Positions 1-10,295 of a stretch of 64,000 nt of DNA are shown here, piece after piece (position 1 is the first letter of the stretch; every line of letters starts with the position of its first letter). The DNA lies in NCBI RefSeq assembly GCF_023091745.1, contig NC_068912.1, forward strand, positions 62,214,567 through 62,278,566, given 5' to 3'. A model generated the notes under the pieces. That model saw only the letters and a list, made by a program, of their open reading frames with translations. It had not been told where the DNA came from and ran no database searches. The position numbers were made by a program, and so were the translations under genes. The DNA is from Budorcas taxicolor (lineage: Eukaryota; Chordata; Mammalia; Artiodactyla; Bovidae).

Positions 1-545
1 GAACAACCTAGATAGCATATTGAAAAGCAGGGACATTACTTTGCCAACAAAGGTCCGTCTAGTCGAGGCTATGGTTTTTCCAGTGGTTATGTATGGATGT
101 GAGAGTTGGACTGTGAAGAAAGCTGAGTGCCGAAGAATTGATGCCCTTGATCTGTGGTTTTGGAGAAGACTCTTGATAGTCCCTTGGACTGCAAGGAGGT
201 CCACCCAGTCCATCCTCAAGGAGATTAGTCCTGGGTGTTCATTGGAAGGACTGATGCTGAAGCTAAACTCCAATATTTTGGATACGTGATACGTGAAGCT
301 AAACTCCAATATTTTGGATACGAGTTGACTCATTAGAAAAGATCCTGATACTGGGAGGGATTTGGAGCAGGAGGAGAAGGGGATAACAGAGGTGAAATGG
401 CTGGATCGCATCACTCACTTGATGGACATGAGTCTGAGTGAACTCCAGGAGTTGGTGATGAATAGGGAGGCCTGATGTGCTGCAATTCACGGGGTCGCAA
501 ATATTCAGACATGACTGAGCGACTGAACTGAACTGAACTGAACTG
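1..545 (+). repeat. BovB LINE, 3' end (5' edge outside window)
   Basis: The translated frame matches the C-terminal part of the BovB (RTE clade) reverse transcriptase, with CESWTVKKAECRRIDA and RSTQSILKEISP. It ends in the BovB tail repeat of CTGAA units near 520-545. A 29-bp segment is repeated at 258-286 and 294-322, a 36-bp-period local duplication, and is followed by stop codons. The copy is dead. Confidence 0.93.
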
Positions 546-690
546 ATCAGATGCAAGAATAGTCTGTGGACCCCCAAGCTTTCAGCTGAAGTGAGGGCAA
601 CCCTCTAGAAGACCATGACCTTAACTGTGAAGTTTGGCCCAACTCCTGGTAGTCAGTGTCAGAAATCACTGAGCCCTAAAGTCACTACTT
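546..690. other. Unassigned intergenic stretch
   Basis: I see no gene or clear repeat between the BovB tail and the MaLR-like block that starts near 690. Confidence 0.5.
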
Positions 691-2862
691 GTACAAGGCA
701 TTTCATATAATGGTTTTCCATTGTCGCTGTCACCAATCACCAGAAACTAAATGGCTAAAAGCAACACAAATTTATTATCTTATAGTTCTGAAACTTAGAA
801 GTCTAAAGTGAATCAGCAAGTGCTGCCTTTCTTCTAGAGGCTTTAGGTGAGAAGCCATTTCTTTGTCTGATGCAGCTATTAGAGGTGGCTTGCACTCCTC
901 AGCTCAGTGTACTTAATATCATATCTCCTTCATTCCTTCTTTGTTGGTTGAAAAACTGGCCCACATACACAGAGCACAAAGAGAGATCAAAGAAAGAGGT
1001 ATGCCAGGGTCCAGCCCCGGTGGATCCAGGGAAGTCAAAGTGGGGATGGAGTCAGTGTCCTAGGAAAGAACTTATTTAATTACAGATATAAAGAGAGATT
1101 AGAAAAGGATGGTATAGTAGGAAATATTAGCGGAGAAAAAGATGCTGAATAACTTGGTTTACGTGGAATATCAATAAAACCTAGAGACAAGAGGTTTGCA
1201 CCACCTATGTAGATGTCTTTCCATTCTCCCGAAAGAGAGGAGACACTAAGGCCTCCCCGGTCAGATCTTAGAAGCCCAGGCATAATTAGCAGGCTTGGCG
1301 GGCATCCACGTTCCAGATGGGAATTCAGCCAGAAAATGAGAGGAAGAACGACATGAGGAGACCAGTCTTTCCAGGAACTGATCCGTTTTCTTTATTTTCC
1401 AGGTTTGCTTATATACTTTTTGTTATACATAGAGATAGATTACAAAGTCACGCAGGGTCAGCAGACCTGACCTTTATCAAAACCAGGTGCTTCATATAAA
1501 TGTATACAAAAGGTCTTAGGTGGCTTTACATCATCTTCTGGCCAGGGGCCTGCTAACATTTTATGGCCCTTTCTTTTTGATAATGGTCAGTCAACCGGAA
1601 AACTTATTTTCTCCAGAGGTGAATTTTCTTAAACCAGGCGCCTCCCTCCAAAGGCACCAGATAAAGTTGCATTCCTATAGGGTGAAGGTGCAGTGGGTTA
1701 TAATCGAGAAAGGAATTTACTTAGCCTAAGGTTTAACATGATTAATCTTAAAGGTTAATACTTATTTCTCCTATATGCTAGTTGTATTCATTAATGTGTA
1801 TAAGGGCAGGGGATATGGAGACTTAGCAGCAAATATTGGCCCAACAAATGAAAAACCCTTCACCAATATAATTCTTAATCAACCCACTATACTATACTAA
1901 TAATTTTCTACCTTCTCAAAAGAATCTGTATTTAGAAAGTTTAAAGCATCTCGTGCCTCTCACAGTTGGGAGGGTGTGAACAATCACATGTGGCTGGACG
2001 AACCTGTTCAGGCAGGCTAGAGAAACTTCAGAGGAGTTTGTAAGTTGAAACACTCTTGTCACGTCCAGGAATTTTTATTAACTGGAGCTGTAAGTTAACT
2101 CCTTCTCCAAGAGAGGTGGTGGGGGACAGCCCCCCGTAAAGTCAGAGGTGTAGGTGAGAGCATAAAGCAGTAAAGTAGGCAGACTCTGGTTTTGGGGGTA
2201 GATGCTCGGGAACAGGGGGTCTCCTGAGGCTTGATCCTGCCTTTGCGTATGCTGAGCCTCCTTCCTCATGACCTTTGCCATGGGTGGAGTTCCTCATGCT
2301 GGCTCCCGGCAGAGGTAGACCACTTCAGATTGGTAGGTGGCAGAGTTAACAGTCAAGGGAACTTACAAGGCTTATCTTGGTCAGCCACAAGATGAGTGGA
2401 TCTCTGTCCATGCCTGACAAATCATAAAAGTTTACATACAGACCTTAACCAGGTACAGGCTCTCAGCAACATATTACTATACTATTTCAAGGCTGTGTTC
2501 CTGGAGCAACTTCCAGCATGGGGTAGGTGAGTGGGAAGACAGAGGGGTTCAGGAGTCACCTAATGCCCAGGTCCAGCTTGTGGGTCACCTGGTGGTCACA
2601 TCATCTCAAAGACATTATACAACACTCTGCTCCTTTTGCCACATCACCTTCTCTGATTTTGACCCTTCTGAAACCTTCTCATAAAAACTGTTGCAGTGGC
2701 ATTGAGCCTACTTGAATAATACAGGATAATCTCCCTTCTCAAGAGCCTTACCTTAATCATGTCTGCAAAGTCTCCTTTGCCATGGAAGTTAACAAATTAA
2801 CTTAGGTTTGGGGGATTAGGACATAGGCATATTTTGAGCCATTACTCTATCTGCTATAAATG
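690..2862 (-). repeat. MaLR/MLT-type LTR, split by a later LTR insertion
   Basis: The block at about 690-960 (CACCAGAAACTAAATGGCTA, then AACACAAATTTATTATCTTA) and the block at about 2620-2860 (CTCTGATTTTGACCC and TCATGTCTGCAAAGTCTCC) resemble the two parts of an ancient ERVL-MaLR LTR in reverse orientation. A younger LTR sits between them at 1002-2311. The sequence at 2318-2600 is only weakly matched. The family assignment is from memory of the consensus. Confidence 0.55.
1002..2311. mobile_element. Solo LTR of an endogenous retrovirus, 6-bp target duplication
   Basis: The element starts TGCCAGGG and ends CCCGGCA, so it has TG...CA ends with partly inverted termini. It is flanked by perfect GAGGTA direct repeats at 996-1001 and 2312-2317. 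A 6-bp duplication and a length of about 1.31 kb suggest a class II (ERVK-like) solo LTR. Orientation is uncertain: an AATAAA occurs on each strand. No gag, pro, pol or env coding is present. Confidence 0.7.
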
Positions 2863-3265
2863 GTTTTTGCCAGGGAAAGGTGACACACAGGCAGTAGTCT
2901 CCACTAGGTTTGTGTTCAGAGCCAAAGCAATACTTTGAAATCATTTCAAAAGACCCAAGTATATTTTGCTAAATGTAATTGGTTTCTGTCTACATAAACC
3001 TTTCTTGTTAAAATTTAATTATTACTATCCTTAGGGTTGTCTTTCCTTAATTTTTCTTTTTATTTCCTCCTACATACCTATTATTATTAAACCAGATCTC
3101 TCACAACAAAAGTTTATATCTGAGAACAGAGAATAGGATTCTAAATCTACTGCTACATTCATTATATTTATTCTTAAAATGGCTTCTGATCCTAACACCC
3201 TAATTTTCTCAATAGCAATATAACAGAAAAGCAATAGCGGGTGAGACAATGAGCAGAGGAATTAA
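2863..3265. other. Intergenic, nothing recognised
   Basis: AT-rich sequence with no supportable gene or repeat. Confidence 0.5.
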
Positions 3266-3269
3266 TTGC

Positions 3270-3435
3270 ATGTGAGTTGTAAATTTGACTCCCCTTTTTA
3301 TTAGTTGTATGTTCTTGGAGAAACCACTGAATTTCTGTAAGGTTCAGTTTCTTCATCTATATAATGGAAATAATAGTTTTGTTGTAATCATGTTAATATT
3401 TAGATTGCTTTCAGAATGAGATTTGGCACAGGGCC
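3270..3435 (+). repeat. MIR SINE relic
   Basis: It reads through MIR core landmarks: CTTGGAGAAACCACTGAATT, then CAGTTTCTTCATCTATATAA, then a degraded TAATAGTTTTGTTGTAATCA segment and the GGCACAGGGC end. Confidence 0.7.
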
Positions 3436-4845
3436 TTGCACCTAGGTCCAAAAAAGCCCCCTTCTTTCCTTCACCTTCACTTACCATTGCATACCGAAGT
3501 AGGGCCTATCTGCTCTTAAGATAACCAATTCACATAATATCATGACATTGTATATTCCATCCTAAGCCTTTCCATCTTCATACACACATCACTGAACCTG
3601 GGCAAGGTAGGTCTGACCCCAAGTTAACACTAACAGGCTTTTTATAAACCATTTAGGCATGCCTTGTGTGACTGTGGCTGGGGGGATGAAACATGAGAGG
3701 ACCTGACCTTCACTGCATTCTTCTACCATCATCTCATTCTACTACGCAGTCAGCATGACTTTGTCAAGGTTACCTGAAATCTCCACTATAAAGGAAACCA
3801 TGTCTGTCCTGACTCTTCAGCACAATGTGGGGCACGTAGGTACACCTCGTTGCACAAATACCTGCTGAATTGAGTAAACTAACAAATGCCCTGTTCCCTC
3901 TTGTTTTTTCATTTGACCTTTTTCTCTGCCCTCCACAATCCACTGTTACTTCTCCTCCCTGAAATATGATCATAATTTAAGGAATATGGTCAGTGATTTA
4001 AGTCCAAATTATGATCAGTATTTAAGCCCAAATAGTACTCAGATCTCAGTCTTTGCCTAGTCCACACTGTCTCTTCTGCTTCAAAGTTCCTCCTCATGAA
4101 ATACAATCACTATTGTGGTTATATCACAACTAGTTTGATCCTTTTGACTGAATGACAAAATTGCTTAATGAAATTGCTTTTTTTGAACAATGTGACTGAT
4201 TGATATACTGAATTGACTCTACAAAATCCAATCGCAATTCACATTTGTAGTTTGAAACTATAAAGTGATATCCAGCGGGGGCCACCAAAAATGTTGCTGG
4301 GCTACTAATGACACTCCAAGGTCACATTTTATAGAATTTTTGTCTCAAGTTTTAGAGTTTTTCATTGTTTCTTTCATAAGGTAATCATGCCAAGGTGTGG
4401 GCAGGGACTGGGTGGTTATAGCAAATGGCAAACTGTGTTAATGGGAGCCAGGGAAGAACTTAATTATTCTCCCAATTTCCAAAGGCAATGATGTATCACA
4501 TTAATACTTTTCCTTTGCTTTTCCTGCATACGAATGGCTGAAAGTGAAATGATGTTCCAGTCCCCAATGTGTTTGCAAAGGTGTCATAAATTGCACCTCT
4601 GTACCTTTTCAATGGAAGAGCTGTTTTCTCCTGATGCTGCTTGTCTGCATAGACCATGAACTGAATGGTATGGGCTATGAAAATAATGTAGACAATGTGT
4701 TATTCCAAATTTATTCTAGAAGCCTTTTTAAAAAAGATTTTTCCTGAATGATTTCCATTAGGCAGGGCTGATGGCTGTTACTAATCATCTTCTGAGGGCA
4801 TGATTTTTTTATTAGCAAATCTGTCAATTTTACTAGGATTCTTTT
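3436..4845. other. Intergenic stretch, mostly unassigned
   Basis: No gene is seen. About 3815-3890 (CAATGTGGGGCACGTAGGTA, then CTGCTGAATTGA) resembles the 3' end of an L2 or MIR element. The rest is unrecognised unique or very old DNA. Confidence 0.45.
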
Positions 4846-4878
4846 TTTAAAAAAAAATTTTTGGACGATAGTTGCTTT

Positions 4879-5099
4879 CTAGGGGGGACTTCCCTGGTGG
4901 CTCAGACAGTAAAGAGTCTACCTGCAATGCAGGAGACCTGGGTTTGATCCTTGGGTCAGGAAGATCCTCTGGAGAAGGGAATGGCTATCTACTCCGGTAC
5001 CCTTGCCTAGAGAATTCCATGTACAGAAGAGCCTGGCAAGCTACATAGAGTTGCAAAGAGTTGGACATGACTAAGTAACTAACACACACACACAGACAG
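4879..5099 (+). repeat. Bov-tA SINE inserted in L1
   Basis: It has the tRNA-derived head CTTCCCTGGTGGCTCAGAC, the body AGGAGACCTGGGTTTGATCC and a CA-rich tail. It is flanked by AGTTGCTTT at 4870-4878 and 5100-5108, which is L1 sequence duplicated on insertion. Confidence 0.93.
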
Positions 5100-5284
5100 A
5101 GTTGCTTTACAATGTTTTATTAGTTTCTGCTGTACAACAAAGTGAATCAGCTATATGTATACATATATTCTCCCTTTTTGGATTTCCCTCCCATGTAAGT
5201 CATTATAAAACATTGAGTAGAGTTCCCTGTGCTATACAGTAGGTTCTCATTAGCTATCCATTTTATACACAGTACTGTATATAT

Positions 5285-5640
5285 GGGGCTTCCCTGGTGG
5301 CTGAGATGGTAAAGAATCTGCCTGCAATGCAGGAGTGTGTGTTAGTTACTCAGTCGTGTCCAACTCTTTGTGGTACCATGGACTGTAGCATACCAGGCTC
5401 CTCTGTCCATGGAATTGTCCAGGCAAGAATGCTGGAGTGGGTTGCCATTTCCTTCTCCAGCAATGCAGGAGACCAGGTTCAATCCCTAGGTCACGAAGAT
5501 CCCCTAGAGAAGGGAATGGCTGTCCACTCCAGTATTCTTGCCTGGGAAATCCCATAGACAGAGGAGCCTGTTGGGCTGTAGTCCGTGGGGTCCCTAAGAG
5601 TTGGAAAGACTAACTGACTAACCCCACCCGCCAGCCACCC
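5285..5640 (+). repeat. Bov-tA SINE in L1, itself carrying a second SINE
   Basis: The head CTTCCCTGGTGGCTGAGAT runs to TGCAATGCAGGAG, breaks, and resumes at 5461 through to AAGAGTTGGAAAGACTAACT. The flanks ACTGTATAT and ACTGTAAAT (274-282 and 650-658 of the 5-kb block) are a probable, slightly decayed duplication. Confidence 0.85.
5336..5460 (-). repeat. Reverse-oriented Bov-tA inserted inside another Bov-tA
   Basis: It begins with a TGTGTG tail followed by TTACTCAGTCGTGTCC and ends TTGCCATTTCCTTCTCCAG, which is the SINE 3' part in reverse. Perfect 11-bp flanks CAATGCAGGAG lie at 5325-5335 and 5461-5471. Confidence 0.92.
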
Positions 5641-5771
5641 TCCATACACACTGTAAATGTGTCAGTCGCAATCTCCCAATTCATCCGATCCCCCCTTCCC
5701 CACTTGGTGTCCATATGTGTGTTCTCTACTTCTCTGTCTCTGTTTCTGCTTTGCAAATAGGTTCATCTGTA

Positions 5772-6410
5772 TTGAGGTCCTTTAATAGACCAGAACCTAG
5801 CGGTCCGGAGTCAATGATAAGAAAGTAAAGGAGAGAAAGAGGCTGATATTCCTTGGTTTACACAGAAAGCCAATAAAGCCCCTGGCACTGGGCTTGCTCT
5901 GTTCACCGAGGCCTCAGGCGCCCTCTCGATGGGGTAAAGGTGCAGAGTCCTTCTCAAGAGGGTCTTGGAAGCCCAGGCAGGAAAGTGAACTCAGAGGGCC
6001 TCTGTGCTCCAAAGAAATAAATAGCCTGAGAGAGAAAGAGAAAGAAAGACACGGGGACCAGAGCTCTGATGGAGCAAAGGTGTTTCAATCAACATGGTGT
6101 GGGTATATATACTGTAGTTATTTTCAGCAAAGATAAAGGTTAAAATTCCAGACTTACAAAACATAGGCGATCCATATTAAAGAGAGAGAGAGTTGTAAAT
6201 AATCACTTTTACCATATGGTTCACAAGAAGGAAGAGGGTACTTATCACCGTATAGAAAAAGTAATGAAGGAAATGCCTGGATTCCTCAGCCCCAGAAGAG
6301 GCTTGCCTCTCCTCTTAATTCCTGAATATTCAGTAATCAATAAGGAACAGAGGATTCCTGACAGATCCAAAACAGCACACAGGAAGCCTCCTGTTAAATG
6401 CTTCCTGACA
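5772..6410. mobile_element. LTR-like insertion of about 0.64 kb inside L1
   Basis: The L1 consensus stops at CATCTGTA (5764-5771) and resumes with the same CATCTGTA at 6411-6418. The insert begins TTGAGGTCC and ends CCTGACA, carries AATAAA motifs near 5870 and 6017, and has no coding potential. An endogenous-retrovirus LTR is likeliest, but an 8-bp duplication is long for one, so the class is open. Confidence 0.5.
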
Positions 6411-6550
6411 CATCTGTACCATTTTTCTAGATTTCACATATATGCATTAATGCATTTTTCTCTTTCTGACTTACTTCACTCTGTATGACAGTCTCAGTCC
6501 ATCCACATCTCTGCTTCACCTCCTTCATTCCAAATGGTACAGCTTCATTC

Positions 6551-6975
6551 CTAGGAGCATTCCTGAAATCTCAGAAATTTCAAAAAGGATACATCTGCAA
6601 CTTGCAACACTGTGATTGGGCAACTCAACATTTCATCATGAAGAATGTAAATTCCCAGGGCAATGCCTAATGATGTGTGACAAGGGCCAGTACCTCTGTG
6701 TGTCACTGCACAGTGCACATGGGGAAGGGGGAGCCAAGTGAACTTAGGATTCTCACTGAATCTCAGCTGAGTCCTTAGGATATCAGACTACATTGCCTTT
6801 GGGAAAATAAGCCCTGCGAGTAGGTTGTACAACTGTCAGGTAGAATTCTCCAACTGGAAATGTTCTGAGAAAGACTAGGTAAAATTGCCAAGCAATAGAA
6901 ATTTGTAGAAATTAAATTTTCCTTTGAATTCCAAATTTTATTTGAGACTATAATGTTTAATATAAAATGCCAGTT
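6551..6975. other. Intergenic, nothing recognised
   Basis: Unassigned sequence between the L1 end and the next SINE. No gene is visible. Confidence 0.5.
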
Positions 6976-6978
6976 ACA

Positions 6979-7192
6979 GGGGCTTCCCTGGTGGCTCAGA
7001 GAGTGAAGAGTCTGCCTGCAGTGCAGGATACCCAGGTTCAATCCCTGGGTTGGGAAGATCCCCGGAGAAGGAAACAGTAACCCACGTCAGTATTCTTACC
7101 TGTAAAATCCCATGGATGGAGGAGCCTGACAGGATACAGTCCATGGGGTTGAAAAGGGTCGGACACGGCTGGGCGACTTTCACTTTCAGAAA
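6979..7192 (+). repeat. Bov-tA SINE
   Basis: The head GGGGCTTCCCTGGTGGCTCA, the middle CAGGTTCAATCCCTGGGTTG and the end GGTCGGACACGGCTGGGCGA are all diagnostic. It is followed directly by a purine-rich tract at 7203-7310. Confidence 0.93.
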
Positions 7193-7202
7193 CAAAATAA
7201 TT

Positions 7203-7310
7203 TGTATGGGAAAGAGAGAAAAAGGGAAAGAAGCAAGGATGGAGGGAGAGCTTGAGGGGAAGAAGAAGAGAGGAAAAGAGAAGGAGGAAGGGAGGGAGAG
7301 TGAAAAGGAA
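7203..7310 (+). repeat. Purine-rich low-complexity tract
   Basis: About 108 nt composed mostly of A and G (GGGAAAGAGAGAAAAAGGGA and similar). Open frames over it on either strand are a by-product of the composition. Confidence 0.8.
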
Positions 7311-8138
7311 AATTGATTTTGAGATAGATAAAATTAATTCTCTCTATTGAGACTGTCAATTTCTTTTCTTTTTGCTTATATTTTGAATATCTTATAACCA
7401 AAACAGTTATATTTTCTGAAAATTTTTATTTAGAAATGTCCACAGTGCCAAACATCTCATTACCTATTTTGCCAGATAACCAAGATTTCTGTCTGTTTAC
7501 TTGTTCAAAACAATAGTTCTTGATTTCTTTAGTTTTTTTTCATGAAAAAGTGAATCAAAAATAAATCTGAATTTTACTCTTTCACACTATTTATTGTTTT
7601 AATCTCTCCAAATGCTTCAGCCTTACATATCAGATATAAATCTATGGTTCACCTGTTCTTCAGTTATTAAAGGAATAAAGGAATTCTTTCTTTCTAGGAA
7701 AGTTCAGCTCATAATGGCTACCAAAAGTCAGGTAAAAGATGAAACGTTAGCGTAATAGTCATGCTGGTCTTCTGTTGCTTGCCTCACTCTTTCAGTTCTC
7801 AACTAAAATGTTAATATTGGAAAAAATCATCATGACTTAAGAATGAAGGGAGTGTAAAAAAGAGAACCAGACATATTGGTCTTGGGAAATTTGGCTTCTG
7901 CTCTTGGGTCTCCTAACTCTACCATCCAATCCTGCCTGTTGTCTCTATTTCCCCAAAAGTACAATAGTTATGAGAGCTACCCTTTCTACTGCTCAGCAAT
8001 CTAATAAAAGGATGATGGATAATAAGTATACATAAGTCTTATACATTTTTAGCAAGCTATGTTATTACCACATTTATTTTAACCTCCAACTATCAGTTAG
8101 TTTGTGCCAGGCCCTATGCTAGGGACATTATATACAAA
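7311..8138. other. Intergenic, nothing recognised
   Basis: AT-rich sequence with no gene or confident repeat. Confidence 0.5.
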
Positions 8139-8139
<1 letters not shown>

Positions 8140-8181
<42 letters not shown>

Positions 8182-8287
8182 TCTCTCAGTAGTATCTGCC
8201 TCTTTGCGACCCCATGGACTGTATCCTGCCAGGCTCCTCTCTGTCCATGGGATTTCCCAAGCAAGAATACTGTGGGTGGGTTGCAGG
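8140..8287 (-). repeat. Bov-tA SINE with expanded (TG)n tail
   Basis: A run of about 20 TG units at 8140-8179 leads into GAGTCTCTCAGTAGTATCTG, GCGACCCCATGGACTGTAT and the CAAGCAAGAATACTG block. This is a reverse Bov-tA whose CA tail has grown into a dinucleotide microsatellite, probably polymorphic. Confidence 0.9.
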
Positions 8288-9367
8288 AACAGACCATCCT
8301 AAAATCTCAGTTCCTTAAAACAGCTTTTTTCATCATCAGACAATTCTCCAGAGTAGCTAATAATCCACGTGGTGACTAAAGAATCCCAGTTGCTTCAGTC
8401 CTGTGGCTCAGCCACCTCAACTCACTGCCTCCCCCTTAGACAATGAGGGGAGAGAGAGTGTGTGTGATAGAAAAACCATGCACATGTTCACTGCCTGACA
8501 TCAGAAGAGACACACAGGACTTTTTGTTTCACTCAACTGCAAGACGGCTGGAAAGGGTAGTATTCAGTGGTCTTTGGAAGAGAAGAGAAATTCATATTCA
8601 AAAACACTGGTAATGTCTAATCTATTCTAATTTGCACATATGAAGTAGCTACTGATTGTCAACATTTTATGTGGCAAAAAAAAGTGTTTATAGGGATAAA
8701 ATAAAATCAAAACCTGAAATGTTTATTCGAGTTCACTGATGCTACTTAACCCAGCAATCTAGCAGAGAAGTCAGTTACTCAATTCCCATTTTTACTCCAT
8801 TTCCAAAGTCACTTGGGCAAGCCACATCTACTCAAGGGCCTTGGTCCCTTAAACTATATACAAGACCCTGAAGAAGTGGCCATTGATAAGTGTCCCTTCC
8901 AGATCTCCATTTCATAGTATTTGCCTTGATTGCACTGTGGACTACGGAAGCCCTACAGAGGAGATGGTCCAAGAGTTTTGGTTGGACCTCTACTGCCATC
9001 TCGCAGTCAGTTCTGCAGGCACTGCAAGTGCAGTTTGAACTGTAAGAGCCTGCTGATTCCTATTTCAAGATTGAGGATGCTGAGGTCCCACCTGCATGAG
9101 TTTCTCGCTGTGCTACCGTAAGTGATTGAATGTCAGAGAAAAAGTTAGTACATGACTCCTAACACTGAATATGGCACACTAAATTTTGTCATTTTTCCCA
9201 CTGTTTTATTATTCTTACCTGTTGAGAGAAAAGTGATTAAGCCGTGAGTGTTAGTTTTACTTGCAGAGTGAGAAGAAACAGTGCATGCGGGTGGAACAAC
9301 TCCTGCTCTATGATTAGCTAATGAAGCAGAGGGGGGAGTGAATGAGAAGAAATAATAGCAGCAGTCC
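8288..9367. other. Intergenic, nothing recognised
   Basis: About 1.1 kb without an identifiable gene or repeat. Short open frames here have no recognisable similarity. Confidence 0.45.
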
Positions 9368-9380
9368 AAGCCAGGGTGTA

Positions 9381-9612
9381 TTTTGGCCACCTGATGTGAA
9401 GAACTAACCCTTTGGAAAAGATCCTAATGCTGGGGAAGATCGAAGGCAGGAGGAGAAGGGGTGACAGAGGATGAGATGGTTGGATGGCATCCAATTCAAT
9501 GGACATGAGGTTGAGCAACCTCTGGGAGTTGGTGATGGACAGTGAAGCCTGGTGTGCTGCGGTCCATGGGGAGGCAAAGAGTCAGACACAACTGAGTTGC
9601 TGAACTGAACTG
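9381..9612 (+). mobile_element. 5'-truncated BovB tail with perfect 13-bp duplication
   Basis: It covers only the last 232 bp of BovB (GGAAAAGATCCTAATGCTGG through CTGAACTGAACTG). The flanks AAGCCAGGGTGTA at 9368-9380 and 9613-9625 are identical. This is a textbook target-primed insertion that stopped early. Confidence 0.95.
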
Positions 9613-9904
9613 AAGCCAGGGTGTAGGGGAACTAGCGCATTTCCACTGGGATAGAAACCAGACTGACTTACTGTAAGGAGTTTCATAAAATACACGTGGT
9701 TTTCATCTTTTTTTTTTTTTTTTCAATTTTTTCTTGTCCCCCAATCCTTGAATTCAAGAGAATCATTATGCCATTGGTCCAAACCTAACACCATGAAACA
9801 CAAATATACAGTCAGAACATGGCTGTTCAGCATATAGTCTTCATCTGATTCTTAGTATTAGTGTTACAAATGATATTCACTGCAGTACTTAAATATATAT
9901 AATG

Positions 9905-10033
9905 TCTGGAGAAGGAAATGGCAACCCACTCCAGTATCCTTGCCTAGAGAATTCCATGGACAGAGGAGCCCAGCAGGCTATCGCCTGTGGGGTTGAAAAG
10001 AGTCCTGTATGACTGAGTAACCAGCACACACAT
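9905..10033 (+). repeat. Bov-tA SINE, 3' half
   Basis: It starts inside the element (TGGAGAAGGAAATGGCAACC) and runs through CCATGGACAGAGGAGCCCAG to AGTAACCAGCACACACA. The tRNA-like head is missing. Confidence 0.88.
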
Positions 10034-10295
10034 AAATATGCAGTAGTTTGCTTCTTTAACTCCTCACTTCTATCTTGCCCACCCCCTCTCCCTGCAATGG
10101 AAGCCACTAGTTTGTTCTCTATATCTGCGAGTCTGCTTCTCTTTCATTGCATTCACTGCTTTGGTTCATTTTTCATGTTCCATGGATGAGTGATAGCATG
10201 CTGTATTTGCCCTTCTCTGTCTGGCGTTTCACTAAGCACCATAGCCTCCAAGTCCATCCACTGCAGCTTTTATTAATAGTGCATTTAGTCCCATT
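10034..10295 (-). repeat. L1 LINE 3' UTR fragment
   Basis: In reverse it matches the L1 3' UTR: CACTAGTTTGTTCTCTATAT, GCTTCTCTTTCATTGCATT, and CCAAGTCCATCCACTGCAGC. It is more diverged than the copy at 4.8-6.5 kb. Confidence 0.7.

Larger units (their letters stand above)
4846..6550 (-). repeat. L1 LINE 3' UTR, interrupted by later insertions
   Basis: In reverse orientation the pieces 4846-4878, 5100-5284, about 5640-5771 and 6411-about 6550 join into a continuous artiodactyl L1 3' end. Landmarks in order are TTGCTTTACAATG, GTTTCTGCTGTACAACAAAG, GTAGAGTTCCCTGTGCTATA, TTTCTGCTTTGCAAATAGG and TCACTCTGTATGACAGTC. Two SINEs, one nested SINE and a 0.64-kb LTR-like unit split it. Confidence 0.85.

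Noticed and set aside
4879..5099. tRNA-like head sequences resembling tRNA genes
   Set aside because: They are the tRNA-derived heads of Bov-tA SINEs with SINE bodies, tails and target duplications, not functional tRNA genes. The same applies to the other SINE heads in the window.
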